Below are positions 1-8,620 of a stretch of 64,000 bases of DNA, in pieces; position 1 is the stretch's first letter; the number at the start of each line of letters is the position of its first letter. A program made the translations under genes and the position numbers. Location of the stretch: the NCBI GenBank assembly GCA_964490845.1, contig CAZBED010000006.1, forward strand, positions 62,001 to 126,000, written 5' to 3'. The stretch is from JADJSS01 sp964490845. Lineage in GTDB: Bacteria > Bacteroidota > Bacteroidia > Chitinophagales > JADIYW01. Under the pieces are notes generated by a model that made no database searches, was not told the origin of the DNA, and saw nothing but the letters and a program-made list of their open reading frames with translations.

Positions 1-328
1 CATTGACGATTTTTATGTACGGAAAAGATTTGTCATCTTTCAAAAGAATATTGTACCTCGGCTGAAATTCTTTTATCAGGGCATTTTCCAGCAATAAAGC
101 ATCCTTTTCAGTGGGAACAATGGAATATTCAATCGTGTGAATCTTTCGAACCATCAGCTGGATGCGAAATGAATGATCTTTATTTATGAAATATGAGGTA
201 ACTCTGTTTTTCAGGTTTTTTGCCTTTCCGATATAAAGCAGTCTACCTTCCTTGTCGTAATAGCGATAAACCCCCGGATGTTTCGGCAGATTTTTAATGA
301 TGGCTTCCAAAGAGGGTTGTTCCGACAT
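1..328 (-). CDS. uvrC: UvrC excinuclease subunit C, N-terminal fragment
   Basis: This is the first 109 residues of UvrC, the nuclease that makes both incisions around a lesion held by UvrB in nucleotide excision repair. The gene runs off the left edge, so there is no stop codon here. The reverse-strand reading starts at ATG 328-326 and shows the GIY-YIG nuclease domain: LPKHPGVYRYYD near residues 14-25, then LLYIGKAKNLKNRVTSYF, matching the canonical UvrC motif with Tyr and the Lys/Arg cluster, and later ALLLENALIKEFQPRYN. The start is only 49 bp from the divergent gene at 378, so the two share a short promoter region. UvrB-binding, catalytic RNase H-like and HhH domains lie outside the window. 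Confidence 0.93.
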   Translation of the reverse strand, partial: MSEQPSLEAIIKNLPKHPGVYRYYDKEGRLLYIGKAKNLKNRVTSYFINKDHSFRIQLMVRKIHTIEYSIVPTEKDALLLENALIKEFQPRYNILLKDDKSFPYIKIVN

Positions 329-377
329 GCCTTTTATTAAAGGTACAAATTAGTATAAAATTAAGTAAGTTTATGCT

Positions 378-2027
378 ATGAACTCCTTTAAAAACAAGTT
401 GCTGCTCTATCTGTTTTTTTTTGTAGTAATATTTGTTTTGTACTATCCCGCCCAACAGGCAAAATTTATAAATGACACGTTATATTATTTATACGGGGCA
501 GACCAAATGGGAATAAAAGGGGTGTTGAATTCTTACGGAATAATCTGGCTGTGGCAGCTTACTGCATTCGCGTATTATATATTGTATAAACTCTTTGGTT
601 TTCACTGGTTTGGTTGGCATATTACATTTAGCGCTCTGTTTGCATATAATGCATATCTGTTGTTTAGGCTGCTGTCATTTCATTCAACATTGTTTTCTGT
701 AAGAATTGCTTTCATAAGTGCGCTGCTTTTTTTACTTTCTCCTTTTCAGACGGAAGTACTGGCTTGGGGTGGTTGTCTGCATTATTTACTGATAGTAACA
801 TTCTTGCTACTTGGGTTTATCAGATTGCTGAACTATTATGAAAACCCGAACACGGAAAATTTTATTTTTTTTCAGATTCTGTTTGCCTGCAGTCTTATGT
901 GTTTTGAACAGGCATTTCTGTTCCCGGCAGTTTATTTTTTATTTTCATTTTTAGTGGCTAGTACTCAGTTGTCAAAATCAATCAAAGAGATATTCAGCTT
1001 ATTTTTTTTTAAGATTCTTCTGGTCAATATGTTGCTGATAGGTATCTATATGATTGCCACAAAACTTTCATTTGGCGTCTGGATAGCGCATTACAGAGCG
1101 GATAATCACCTGAACTTACATTTTTTGCCGATGTATGAAACCTATATGAAGTACAATCTTAAATTTTTAGTTTATTTCCGATATCTCCCGGCCGGCCTGA
1201 AATCAGTTATGGAATCGCCATTCACAAAGGATATATTTATCGCGATCCATCTGATTTTGTTTTTTGCGGCAGTTGTTTATTTGCTTCACAAGAAGAACGC
1301 CAAATCACCGGTCTTTTTTGTGCTCTCCTTTTTTTACTTATCCTATGTGTTCATGCTGTTGCCTGTTTTGAATTTAGACACCAGTTTTAATTTTGAAATA
1401 CAAAGCGACAGATATGGTTACATTGCATCCGTATTTTTTTATCCATTGCTGGTATTCATTTTATACCGCCTGTTAACAAAATCACTATTTTCGGTAATAA
1501 TCATGACAGAGCTAGTTTGCAGCCTGTATTTTGTGGTACATAATGTTCAATTATGGAATAAAGCAGGGGAGATAACTATGAATCTGGCTAAGAACTATCC
1601 GTTACAAAATACCCAAAAATCGTACATTCTGAATCTGCCGGACAATTATGCAGGTGCTTATATGCTTCGTAATGGTTTTACACGTGCTTTGTCACTGGTT
1701 CATCATAAAGATTTCCTGTCATCTGCCGAAGAAACAGCGTCTGTAAATATTTTTAGTAAGGATAAGGAAACTATAACTACCAAAATAAATGATTCTACAT
1801 ATTATGTGAAATGCGATAAGCTGGGTAAATGGTATATGTACAGAGGATTAGGCGCTGTAGATTATGAAAAAGAGAATTATAAGGTTGATTTTGATGAGTG
1901 GAATACAGCCTATACACTAACGATTAAAAAAGCCCCTGATGATACCACGTATCTACTGCAGTGCGAAGGCGATAAATGGAAAATAGTGGATACTTTACTG
2001 CCTACATCAAAATACCCGCGATTGTAG
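378..2027 (+). CDS. Polytopic membrane protein resembling GT-C (TMTC/O-mannosyltransferase-like) glycosyltransferases
   Basis: A 549-residue integral membrane protein with about ten hydrophobic segments over residues 8-400 and a soluble C-terminal tail of about 130 residues. Two motifs resemble the TMTC/TPR-type O-mannosyltransferase branch of the GT-C fold: an early acidic FINDT loop after the first membrane segment, SPFQTEVLAW near residues 120-130 (family pattern P-x-x-x-E-x-x-A-W), and SDRYGYIASVFF near 345-355 (family pattern D/E-R-Y-x-Y). It lacks the TPR repeats usual for that family. If it is a GT-C enzyme it would use a polyprenyl-phosphate sugar donor on the outer face of the inner membrane. 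The motif match is recalled, not searched. The last 26 bp overlap the convergent transporter gene. Confidence 0.5.
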   Translation: MNSFKNKLLLYLFFFVVIFVLYYPAQQAKFINDTLYYLYGADQMGIKGVLNSYGIIWLWQLTAFAYYILYKLFGFHWFGWHITFSALFAYNAYLLFRLLSFHSTLFSVRIAFISALLFLLSPFQTEVLAWGGCLHYLLIVTFLLLGFIRLLNYYENPNTENFIFFQILFACSLMCFEQAFLFPAVYFLFSFLVASTQLSKSIKEIFSLFFFKILLVNMLLIGIYMIATKLSFGVWIAHYRADNHLNLHFLPMYETYMKYNLKFLVYFRYLPAGLKSVMESPFTKDIFIAIHLILFFAAVVYLLHKKNAKSPVFFVLSFFYLSYVFMLLPVLNLDTSFNFEIQSDRYGYIASVFFYPLLVFILYRLLTKSLFSVIIMTELVCSLYFVVHNVQLWNKAGEITMNLAKNYPLQNTQKSYILNLPDNYAGAYMLRNGFTRALSLVHHKDFLSSAEETASVNIFSKDKETITTKINDSTYYVKCDKLGKWYMYRGLGAVDYEKENYKVDFDEWNTAYTLTIKKAPDDTTYLLQCEGDKWKIVDTLLPTSKYPRL

Positions 2028-3252
2028 CAGAAAGGTAGGAGGCAAGCGTTCCGCATAATAAGGCTTTCATGCCTAGTTTTGCCAGATCACCCCTGCGCTC
2101 AGGAGCCAACTCTCCGATACCGCCGATTTGCATACCGACAGAACTGAAATTAGCGAATCCGCAGATGGCGATACTCGCTATCAGTAAGCCCTTGTCTGTG
2201 ACAGGCGCTAATCCGTTCTTGGTCATATTGAAAAATGCCACAAACTCGTTGATTGATAGTTTTTGTCCCATTAGTGTAGCAACGGTGTTTACATCCTGAT
2301 TCGGCACGCCCATACACCAGGCAATCGGGTAAAAAAGTTTTCCGAAGATCCAGTCCAGGGAGAGCACAAATGGCAAATGTGTGATAGCGCCGAATTTTCC
2401 CAATAAATAATTCACTAATGCAATCAGTGAAATAAATCCAATCAGCATGGCTATTACATTCACGGAAATCTTCATGCCGTCGCCGGCACCGTGACTGATA
2501 GCGTCAATCATATTTTTATAGGGTGTTTTAACTTCCAGTTTCACATTTCCCATGGTTTGGCTTTCTTCCGTTTCAGGAAATACGATTTTGGAAATCACCA
2601 GGGCGCCCGGGGCCGCCATAATACTCGCTGCCAATAAATATTCCGCTTTCGCCCCAAAACTCACATAAATAACTAAGATACCACCGGCAATGCATGCTAA
2701 ACTGCCGGACATACTTGCCAGTAATTCACTCATGGTCATGGTGGATAGATAGGGGCGAATCATAACCTGCGCCTCTACCTGCCCGACAAATGCACTGGCG
2801 ACATTACTCAGCGCTTCTGCTCCGGAAACACGCATCACGAAGTTCATGGCTTTGGCAATTAACGAAACGATGCGTTGCATAATGCCGAAATGATAAAATA
2901 TGGCTACAAGTACACAGACCAGAATAATGGTGGCCAGCACGCTGAAACCAAATATAAATACGCCCTGCTGGTTGTAAGCGATAGCACCGCCGGCATGGTT
3001 GTCCGTCATCAATCCGCCATAAACGAATCCGGCGCCTTCATGCGCGAAAGCTTCGATATGTGTCATTATATTTCCCAGCCATTGAAAGAAATTCTTTACA
3101 GGGGTGATTTTCAGAATGGCAACGGCAATGATGGTTTGCAAAATCAGACCGCTGATAACCAATCGGTAGTTGATTTTTTTCTTGTTGTTTGAAAATAAAA
3201 AGGCAATACCCAGTATGACTACTATGCCGATTAAACCGTGAAATCTTTCCAT
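2002..3252 (-). CDS. NupC/CNT-family concentrative nucleoside transporter
   Basis: A 416-residue inner-membrane symporter that imports nucleosides using a cation gradient. It has the CNT architecture: an N-terminal three-helix segment (MERFHGLIGIVVILGIAFLF), a gate-like region, and the core with VGQVEAQVMIRPYLSTMT near residue 155, which carries the family's G-x-x-E motif, followed by MSGSLACIAGGILVIYVSFGA. A second conserved stretch, ANFSSVGMQIGGIGELAPERR, is close to the C terminus. Start: the reading frame can extend to a TTG at 3273, but ATG 3252 gives the natural start and lies about 19 bases below a TATATTTG promoter element. Its 3' end overlaps the convergent gene by 26 bp. Nucleoside salvage fits with the deoxynucleoside kinase at 24 kb, though they are not linked. 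Confidence 0.88.
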   Translation of the reverse strand: MERFHGLIGIVVILGIAFLFSNNKKKINYRLVISGLILQTIIAVAILKITPVKNFFQWLGNIMTHIEAFAHEGAGFVYGGLMTDNHAGGAIAYNQQGVFIFGFSVLATIILVCVLVAIFYHFGIMQRIVSLIAKAMNFVMRVSGAEALSNVASAFVGQVEAQVMIRPYLSTMTMSELLASMSGSLACIAGGILVIYVSFGAKAEYLLAASIMAAPGALVISKIVFPETEESQTMGNVKLEVKTPYKNMIDAISHGAGDGMKISVNVIAMLIGFISLIALVNYLLGKFGAITHLPFVLSLDWIFGKLFYPIAWCMGVPNQDVNTVATLMGQKLSINEFVAFFNMTKNGLAPVTDKGLLIASIAICGFANFSSVGMQIGGIGELAPERRGDLAKLGMKALLCGTLASYLSATIAGILM

Positions 3253-3270
3253 AAGGTGGATGTGTTTTAA

Positions 3271-3278
3271 CAAATATA
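3271..3278 (-). promoter_or_regulatory. Bacteroidota -7 promoter element TATATTTG for the nucleoside transporter
   Basis: The minus strand reads TATATTTG here, an exact match to TAnnTTTG. It lies about 19 bases upstream of the ATG at 3252, implying a 5' leader of roughly a dozen bases. I found no clean TTG/TTTG at the -33 position. Confidence 0.5.
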
Positions 3279-3428
3279 TACTTTAATTTGTCTTTCTCCT
3301 AATAGAGTGGTAATTGTTAACGGGCATAAAAATAGCTCTGTGTATAACTATATCGGAGATATGCTGTGATAAATTGGTTAAATGAAAATACCTGCCAGAA
3401 ACAGCTGGACAAAAAAGAAGGAAGAGAA

Positions 3429-4232
3429 TCAACTCTTACTCAGTTCCCTTGAGCGCTGCAATGCCTCATCCATTCCTTTCTGTATATTTTTGCTTATGTC
3501 AGCCGTATTGTAATGTTTTAAGGCGGCTTCTGTAGTTCCTCCTTTGGAAGAAACCTTGTCTATCCATTCTTTACAGGATAAATCGTTGACTTTGTAAAGT
3601 TCCACTGCACCTAAAAATGTCTGTTCCACAATCTTGGATGATTCCGTTAAGGAAAAGCCATATTCCATGGTTTTTTGAATCATAGCATCCATAAAGTAGA
3701 AGATGTATGCCGGGCCGGAACCTGAAACAGCCGTTACGGCATTCAGTTTATCTTCATCATACAACTGAATGGAAATACCTGTCGTCTCTAATAATTTTCG
3801 GACAAAGTCTATATCGCTCTGAGGGATGGTTTCTGATACCATAAATCCGGTTACCCCCATTCCTACCTGGCAAGGTAAATTAGGCATGGAGCGGATAACC
3901 TTATTAGTGCCTAATTGCTGTTCCACTTCCTGCAGGCGTACGCCCGCCATGATAGTCAGTACGATGTGTTTTTCACGAATGTAGGGTTTTAGTTTGGGGT
4001 AAACGGAATAAGCATCCTGTGGCTTTACTGCCAGGATGATTAAATCTTTCTCAACGATGAAATCCCCGAAATCGTTATAGACCTGACCCAATTTCATCCG
4101 GTTAAGCTCCAGCGTTTGAGCGTGGTCTTTTTCTATTACTGTCAGTTGTCTGTGTGTAAGTATTTTGGCGTTTAAAAAACTTTCGGCAAAACTTCTGCCC
4201 ATATTGCCGCCGCCTATGATGAGTACGTTCAT
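3429..4232 (-). CDS. proC: Pyrroline-5-carboxylate reductase
   Basis: A 267-residue enzyme for the last step of proline synthesis: NAD(P)H-dependent reduction of 1-pyrroline-5-carboxylate to L-proline in the cytoplasm. The N terminus is a Rossmann nucleotide-binding loop, VLIIGGGNMGRSF. SMPNLPCQVGMGVTGF and SGSGPAYIFYFMDAM are typical family blocks, and the C-terminal signature reads VSSKGGTTEAAL, close to the P5CR pattern ending in GGTT. Length is normal. I chose ATG 4232 (MNVLIIGGG) over an in-frame TTG at 4247, because the Rossmann strand then starts at residue 2 as in relatives. It is a single gene here, divergent from the YhhN gene with about 70 bp between them. Confidence 0.96.
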   Translation of the reverse strand: MNVLIIGGGNMGRSFAESFLNAKILTHRQLTVIEKDHAQTLELNRMKLGQVYNDFGDFIVEKDLIILAVKPQDAYSVYPKLKPYIREKHIVLTIMAGVRLQEVEQQLGTNKVIRSMPNLPCQVGMGVTGFMVSETIPQSDIDFVRKLLETTGISIQLYDEDKLNAVTAVSGSGPAYIFYFMDAMIQKTMEYGFSLTESSKIVEQTFLGAVELYKVNDLSCKEWIDKVSSKGGTTEAALKHYNTADISKNIQKGMDEALQRSRELSKS

Positions 4233-4300
4233 GTTGTAAAAATACAATTTAGTAGCTACGTGTGAATCGAAAGTAGAAAGTTTTTTGTATTTTTAGTAAT

Positions 4301-4996
4301 ATGATTTACTTAATACTCTATTTTATCAACGGTGCCCTGACCATCTTTGCCGAGCACATAGAATTCAGGATGCTCATGTACGTTTCCAAAGTCCTGATGA
4401 TGCCGCTTCTGGGTGTTTACTTTTATACGAAAACAAAAAAACTGAAAGAATATAGGCTCATGTACCTCGCCTTGTTTTTTTCCTGGTGGGGAGATATTTT
4501 CCTCATGTTTCCGAGGAGCGAATACGAGCCGGCTAATGCCAAACTTTTGTTTATCTGCGGCCTGGTGTCCTTTTTGATTGCTCATGTAAATTATATCATT
4601 TATTTTTTCCGGGAAATTAAAGACCAGCCGAAGGCCACTGTCATTATAGAGAGCCCCTATCTGATTATTCCATTCTTGCTCTTGGGGATTTCACTTTTGG
4701 TTTTGCTCTTTCCTACTCTCGGTCCGATGAAGTTGCCGGTCACAGTCTATACCATAGTGATTATTTCTATGCTGATAATGGCATTTAACCGGAAAGATTT
4801 AGTTGTACCGGTTTCATTTACCTGGGTATTTGCAGGAGCGCTCTTTTTTGTGTTCTCAGATTCCTGCATAGCTATCAATTTGTTCTATTATCCGTTTGCT
4901 GGTGCCCGTGCCGTTATCATGGCTACTTACATTATCGCGCAATACCTGATTGTACAAGGTGTATTGAAACAAATTCAATCCAATAAATTGGTGTAA
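4301..4996 (+). CDS. YhhN/TMEM86-family membrane protein (possible lysoplasmalogenase)
   Basis: A 231-residue protein with about eight predicted membrane helices. It carries the family marks: WWGDIFLMF near residues 62-70 (the conserved acidic residue after the second helix), then a GLVSFLIAHVNYIIYFF block, and an FFVFSDSCIAINLF block near residue 190 (family pattern F..SD..ia). Animal TMEM86 members hydrolyse the vinyl-ether bond of lysoplasmalogens, while most bacterial members are untested, so the activity is inferred. The ATG at 4301 is the only sensible start. The next gene, tatC, is convergent and begins its 3' end 24 bp downstream. Confidence 0.8.
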   Translation: MIYLILYFINGALTIFAEHIEFRMLMYVSKVLMMPLLGVYFYTKTKKLKEYRLMYLALFFSWWGDIFLMFPRSEYEPANAKLLFICGLVSFLIAHVNYIIYFFREIKDQPKATVIIESPYLIIPFLLLGISLLVLLFPTLGPMKLPVTVYTIVIISMLIMAFNRKDLVVPVSFTWVFAGALFFVFSDSCIAINLFYYPFAGARAVIMATYIIAQYLIVQGVLKQIQSNKLV

Positions 4997-5020
4997 AAAA
5001 TCTTATTAAATCAGTTCTGA

Positions 5021-5854
5021 TTAATCCATCTCATCACGTACAATCTGTTTGTATACACGGGCGGAAATACTGATGCTTAATTCATACAATATGAAAATTG
5101 GAGTGGAGATAAGCAGCAAACTCGTGATGTCACCCTGTGGTGTAATAATGGCAACTATAATTAAGATGGCTACATAGGATATCTTTCTTCCTCTGCGCAT
5201 AAAGTTGGGAGTTAGGATGCCTAATTTGGTGAGCAAAAAGACCAGCATCGGCAATTCAAACAGCACACCCGTCGGAATCGTCAATGTAATCAGGAGGCCA
5301 ATATAGCTGTTGATGTCTATCATATTTTTTATGATGGAGGTTGCCTCATACTGAATTAGAAAATTGATGGAAAAAGGAGTGATGACGAAGTAACCGAACA
5401 AACAGCCAATTGTAAATAAAAACGATGTGACAAATACAATACCCCGTGTATTACGGATTTCCCGCTCATGCAGCGCCGGTTTTACAAAGCGCCAGATTTC
5501 CCAGAACACATACGGAAATGCCGCAATAGCTCCCACATACATCGCCATTTGTAGGTGCAGCATGAACTGACCGGTAATATCCGTATTGATGAAGGTAAAA
5601 TGGGCATCTTGTATACACAAACCGGTAAAAAAGGAATAGTTGGCTTCCAGCCAGCAAAACAGACGGTTGGTGGGAAAGTCGGGTTGTGTGGGGCCAAACA
5701 GCAGGTCGTCAAAAATGAATTTCTTTTGTGTAAAGGCGATTACAGAGAATACAACAATCACCACAGCGGAGCGCATGATATTCCAGCGAAGGGCTTCGAT
5801 GTGGTCAAAGAAGCCCATTTCTTTTTTATCATTCGGTTCGTTTATTTTGCCCAT
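5021..5854 (-). CDS. tatC: Twin-arginine translocase subunit TatC
   Basis: A 277-residue inner-membrane protein, the receptor of the Tat pathway that exports folded proteins bearing twin-arginine signals. The start MGKINEPNDKKEMGFFDHIEALRWNI contains the FxxHxxELR-like motif (here FFDHIEALRWN), followed by six hydrophobic segments and the loop WRFVKPALHEREIRNTRG characteristic of TatC. Bacteroidota TatC carries an insert after the first helix and this one does too (about residues 45-80). No tatA or tatB lies in the window, as is common in this phylum. Start ATG 5854 sits just below a TATTTTTG element. Confidence 0.95.
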   Translation of the reverse strand: MGKINEPNDKKEMGFFDHIEALRWNIMRSAVVIVVFSVIAFTQKKFIFDDLLFGPTQPDFPTNRLFCWLEANYSFFTGLCIQDAHFTFINTDITGQFMLHLQMAMYVGAIAAFPYVFWEIWRFVKPALHEREIRNTRGIVFVTSFLFTIGCLFGYFVITPFSINFLIQYEATSIIKNMIDINSYIGLLITLTIPTGVLFELPMLVFLLTKLGILTPNFMRRGRKISYVAILIIVAIITPQGDITSLLLISTPIFILYELSISISARVYKQIVRDEMD

Positions 5855-5862
5855 GCGCCCTG

Positions 5863-5870
5863 CAAAAATA
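5863..5870 (-). promoter_or_regulatory. -7 promoter element TATTTTTG, tatC
   Basis: An exact TAnnTTTG on the minus strand, followed by GCAGG, 8 bases before the tatC ATG at 5854. If used, transcription would start almost at the start codon, giving a leaderless or near-leaderless message. No convincing -33 TTTG is visible. Confidence 0.45.
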
Positions 5871-5988
5871 ACGGATTAAACGTCACCGAAATATTAATTT
5901 ATTTTGGATTAACAGCTCGGTATTTGGAAAAAAAGAACGTTGCATGCCTGATTTCTTCCGGCTTTATCCTGCTGACTGTTCTTTACTC

Positions 5989-6957
5989 TTACTCCCCAAG
6001 TAAATTCAGCAGGCGGTCAATTTTTGGTGTCAGGATGATTTCTGTACGCCGATTCTTTGCTTTACCCTCCGGAGTGCTGTTGGCAGCCACGGGATAGTTT
6101 TCGCCTCTGCCCGAACCGATAATTTGAGACGGGCTTACTTTATATTTTTCAGTCAGGATATGCAGCACACTGCTGGAGCGCATCAAACTTAAATCCCAGT
6201 TATCTTTAATAAGGCCGCCGGATGAAACATACGGTACATTGTCGGTATGCCCTTCAATATTCACCTGAATATCCGGATTCTTTTTGATGACATCTGATAA
6301 TTTACCCAAGGCATCCACTCCTTTGCTTTCCACGGTGGTGGAACCCGATTTGAATAATAATTTATCCGACATGGAAACATAAACTTTGCCGTCTTTGGTG
6401 TACACACTCAACTCTCCGGCGGAAAAATCTGTCAGCGCTTTTTTGATGGCATCGCGCAAGGCGTCGGTTTTCGTTTTTTGTTCGGTCAGCAGTTTGTTGA
6501 GTTCGGCAATCTTCGCTTCGCGTGCTAACAAGTCCGCATTCGCTTTCTTCAGGTCTTCTTCTTTTTGTCCTAATGCCAGGCGTTGTTTTTCAAGGTCTAC
6601 CTGCATTTGTATAAGGTCGGCATTCGTTTTCTGATTCTTATCTCCGGCCTCTTTCAGCTTTTTCAGGTATTCTTCCTGTGCCTTCGCATAACGGGTATTC
6701 TGGTCGTCCATTTCCCCTTTCATAGATTCTATCAAAGAAGACAGTTCAGAAGAGTCCGCCTGCAATCTGGTTATTTTAGCGGCTAAATCGGCATTCTGAG
6801 TGCTGAGTGCATTGTTCAGAGAATCATAACGGTCGTTCAGCATTTTATTTCTGACTTCACCGTTCAGGTATTGGTCTAATACGCGGTTGTATTCTTTCTG
6901 AGTAACACAATTGGTGAGCAGCACGATGCTAAAAAAATAAAACAGGTATTTCCGCAT
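5989..6957 (-). CDS. OmpA-family lipoprotein with central coiled coil
   Basis: A 322-residue outer-membrane-associated protein. It begins MRKYLFYFFSIVLLTNCVTQ, a lipoprotein signal with lipobox LTNC, so Cys17 should be lipidated. Residues about 30-190 form a long charged coiled coil (many Lys, Glu, Gln, Leu heptads). The last about 120 residues are an OmpA C-terminal peptidoglycan-binding domain, with IEGHTDNVPYV and GRGENYPVAANSTPEGKAKNRRTEI, including the Asp and Arg that hold diaminopimelate. It likely tethers the outer membrane to the wall, in the style of the MotB/Pal family. The open frame extends to 7188 across the divergent radA start, but the lipobox fixes the start at ATG 6957. Confidence 0.87.
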   Translation of the reverse strand: MRKYLFYFFSIVLLTNCVTQKEYNRVLDQYLNGEVRNKMLNDRYDSLNNALSTQNADLAAKITRLQADSSELSSLIESMKGEMDDQNTRYAKAQEEYLKKLKEAGDKNQKTNADLIQMQVDLEKQRLALGQKEEDLKKANADLLAREAKIAELNKLLTEQKTKTDALRDAIKKALTDFSAGELSVYTKDGKVYVSMSDKLLFKSGSTTVESKGVDALGKLSDVIKKNPDIQVNIEGHTDNVPYVSSGGLIKDNWDLSLMRSSSVLHILTEKYKVSPSQIIGSGRGENYPVAANSTPEGKAKNRRTEIILTPKIDRLLNLLGE

Positions 6958-7020
6958 GACATGGTTATTATTACAAATATCCATTTTATAATTCCCAATT
7001 TCCATTCTATCTTTACACAA

Positions 7021-8367
7021 ATGTCGAAAACAAAGACGATTTATATCTGCCAGAACTGCGGAACGAACTCGCCCAAATGGATGGGCAAATGCGGAAATTG
7101 CGGAGCGTGGAATAGTTTTGTAGAGGAATTGGTTGAGCCGAAATCCAAGAGTGCCGCCGTGGTGAACGCACCGAGAACGAAGCCGCAACTGCTGGAGGAG
7201 ATTTCTTCGGAAAACCGGCAGCGTATTGTTACGGCTGATCCGGAACTGAACCGTGTGCTGGGCGGCGGTATTGTGCCCGGCTCGTTGATTTTAATCGGTG
7301 GAGAACCCGGTATAGGAAAGTCTACTTTGTTGCTGCAGGTGGTGCTGCAAACCAAAGGGCTGAAAACTTTATACGTCTCCGGTGAAGAAAGCGAACAGCA
7401 GTTGAAGATGCGAGCGGACAGAATCAAACATATTAATAAAGAGGTGTTCGTTTATACGGAAACCTCCGTTGAATCGATTGTTCAGCAGATAGAACAGGTG
7501 CAGCCTCAATTACTGGTGATTGATTCCATTCAGACACTTGAAACATCCATCATAGAATCCGCCGCCGGAAGCGTTTCACAGATTCGCGAAGCGACGCATG
7601 TCATTCAGCAGTATGCCAAACGCCATAATCTGCCGGTGTTTATTGTCGGGCATATCACCAAGGAAGGAACAATAGCAGGGCCAAAATTGCTGGAGCATAT
7701 GGTGGATTGTGTGTTGCAGTTTGAAGGTGACCGCAATTACAATTACCGTATTTTGCGTACGCAGAAAAACCGTTTTGGTTCTACGGCGGAACTTGGCATT
7801 TATGAAATGCGCAGCGATGGCATGCGAGCTGTGACGAATCCTTCGGAACTGCTGATTACACAACGCGATGAGCAGGTGAGCGGTGTTGCCATAGCGGTAA
7901 CGATGGAAGGAATGCGTGCACTTTTGGTGGAGGTGCAGGCGCTGGTAAGCCCGGCAGTATACGGTACGCCGCAGCGCAGCGCCACCGGATATGATTTGCG
8001 CCGGCTGAATATGATACTCGCTGTATTGGATAAGCGTTGCGGGTTCCGGTTTGGAGCGAAAGATGTTTTCCTCAATATTGCGGGCGGATTGCGTGTGGAA
8101 GACCCCGCGGTGGATTTGGCTGTCGTGGCGGCATTGTTGTCTTCTTATGAAGATGTGGCGGTCAGTAATAAATTTTCCTTCTCCGGTGAAGTGGGATTGA
8201 GTGGCGAGATACGCGCCGTGAATAAAGTGGAACAGCGTGTGGCAGAAGCGGGCAAATTAGGATACGAAAAAATATTTATTTCCAGATACAACCAGAAAGT
8301 CAGCAGTAATGAAGCTGGAATACAGTTAGTGAAAACCGTAGCGGAGTTTTATAAGAAGTTATTTTGA
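7021..8367 (+). CDS. radA: DNA repair protein RadA
   Basis: A 448-residue RecA-like ATPase that promotes branch migration in homologous recombination and repair. It has an N-terminal C4 zinc finger (CQNCG and CGNCG near residues 10-30), a Walker A GGEPGIGKST at residues 93-102, a Walker B LLVIDSIQT, the RadA-specific KNRFG motif at residues 249-253, and a C-terminal Lon-protease-like domain (GYDLRRLNMILAVLDKRCG onward) that has lost peptidase activity in this family. I chose ATG 7021 (MSKTKTIY), which puts the zinc finger at its usual place; the frame stays open to 6961. The final 49 bases repeat after the assembly gap. Confidence 0.96.
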   Translation: MSKTKTIYICQNCGTNSPKWMGKCGNCGAWNSFVEELVEPKSKSAAVVNAPRTKPQLLEEISSENRQRIVTADPELNRVLGGGIVPGSLILIGGEPGIGKSTLLLQVVLQTKGLKTLYVSGEESEQQLKMRADRIKHINKEVFVYTETSVESIVQQIEQVQPQLLVIDSIQTLETSIIESAAGSVSQIREATHVIQQYAKRHNLPVFIVGHITKEGTIAGPKLLEHMVDCVLQFEGDRNYNYRILRTQKNRFGSTAELGIYEMRSDGMRAVTNPSELLITQRDEQVSGVAIAVTMEGMRALLVEVQALVSPAVYGTPQRSATGYDLRRLNMILAVLDKRCGFRFGAKDVFLNIAGGLRVEDPAVDLAVVAALLSSYEDVAVSNKFSFSGEVGLSGEIRAVNKVEQRVAEAGKLGYEKIFISRYNQKVSSNEAGIQLVKTVAEFYKKLF

Positions 8368-8528
8368 TAAATGNNNNNNNNNNNNNNNNNNNNNNNNNNN
8401 NNNNNNNNNNNNNNNNNNNNNNNNNNNNNNNNNNNNNNNNNNNNNNNNNNNNNNNNNNNNNNNNNNNNNNNNNAATACAGTTAGTGAAAACCGTAGCGGA
8501 GTTTTATAAGAAGTTATTTTGATAAATG
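8319..8528. repeat. 55-bp exact duplication flanking the assembly gap
   Basis: Bases 8319-8373, the end of radA, and 8474-8528 are identical over all 55 positions, one copy on each side of the N run. This looks like two contigs that share a terminal k-mer overlap but were joined with a placeholder gap instead of being merged. The true sequence probably contains the 55 bp only once. Confidence 0.85.
8374..8473. other. Assembly gap of 100 N
   Basis: Exactly 100 unknown bases, the conventional scaffolding placeholder of unknown length. Since both sides carry the same 55 bp, the real distance is probably negative, meaning no sequence is missing. No gene is interrupted: radA ends before the gap. 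Confidence 0.98.
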
Positions 8529-8620
8529 GCTTTTTAAAAACGGTCTGAAAAAACTATTTGGGATTTGATAGATATTCTTTTTTAATTTATTTTTTATTAT
8601 TTTGTATCGAAATTATGCTT

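Noticed and set aside
5555..6097. Plus-strand frame of 180 codons over the tatC start and OmpA-type gene end
   Set aside because: It is antisense to tatC and the OmpA-type gene, both strongly supported.
6958..7188. Extended N terminus of the OmpA-type lipoprotein
   Set aside because: The extension lies antisense to the radA start and lacks a signal; the lipobox at ATG 6957 fixes the start.
8319..8528. A real 55-bp direct repeat, for example an attachment-site duplication
   Set aside because: The copies abut a standard 100-N gap exactly at both edges, which fits an assembly overlap better. No integrase or mobile gene is nearby.
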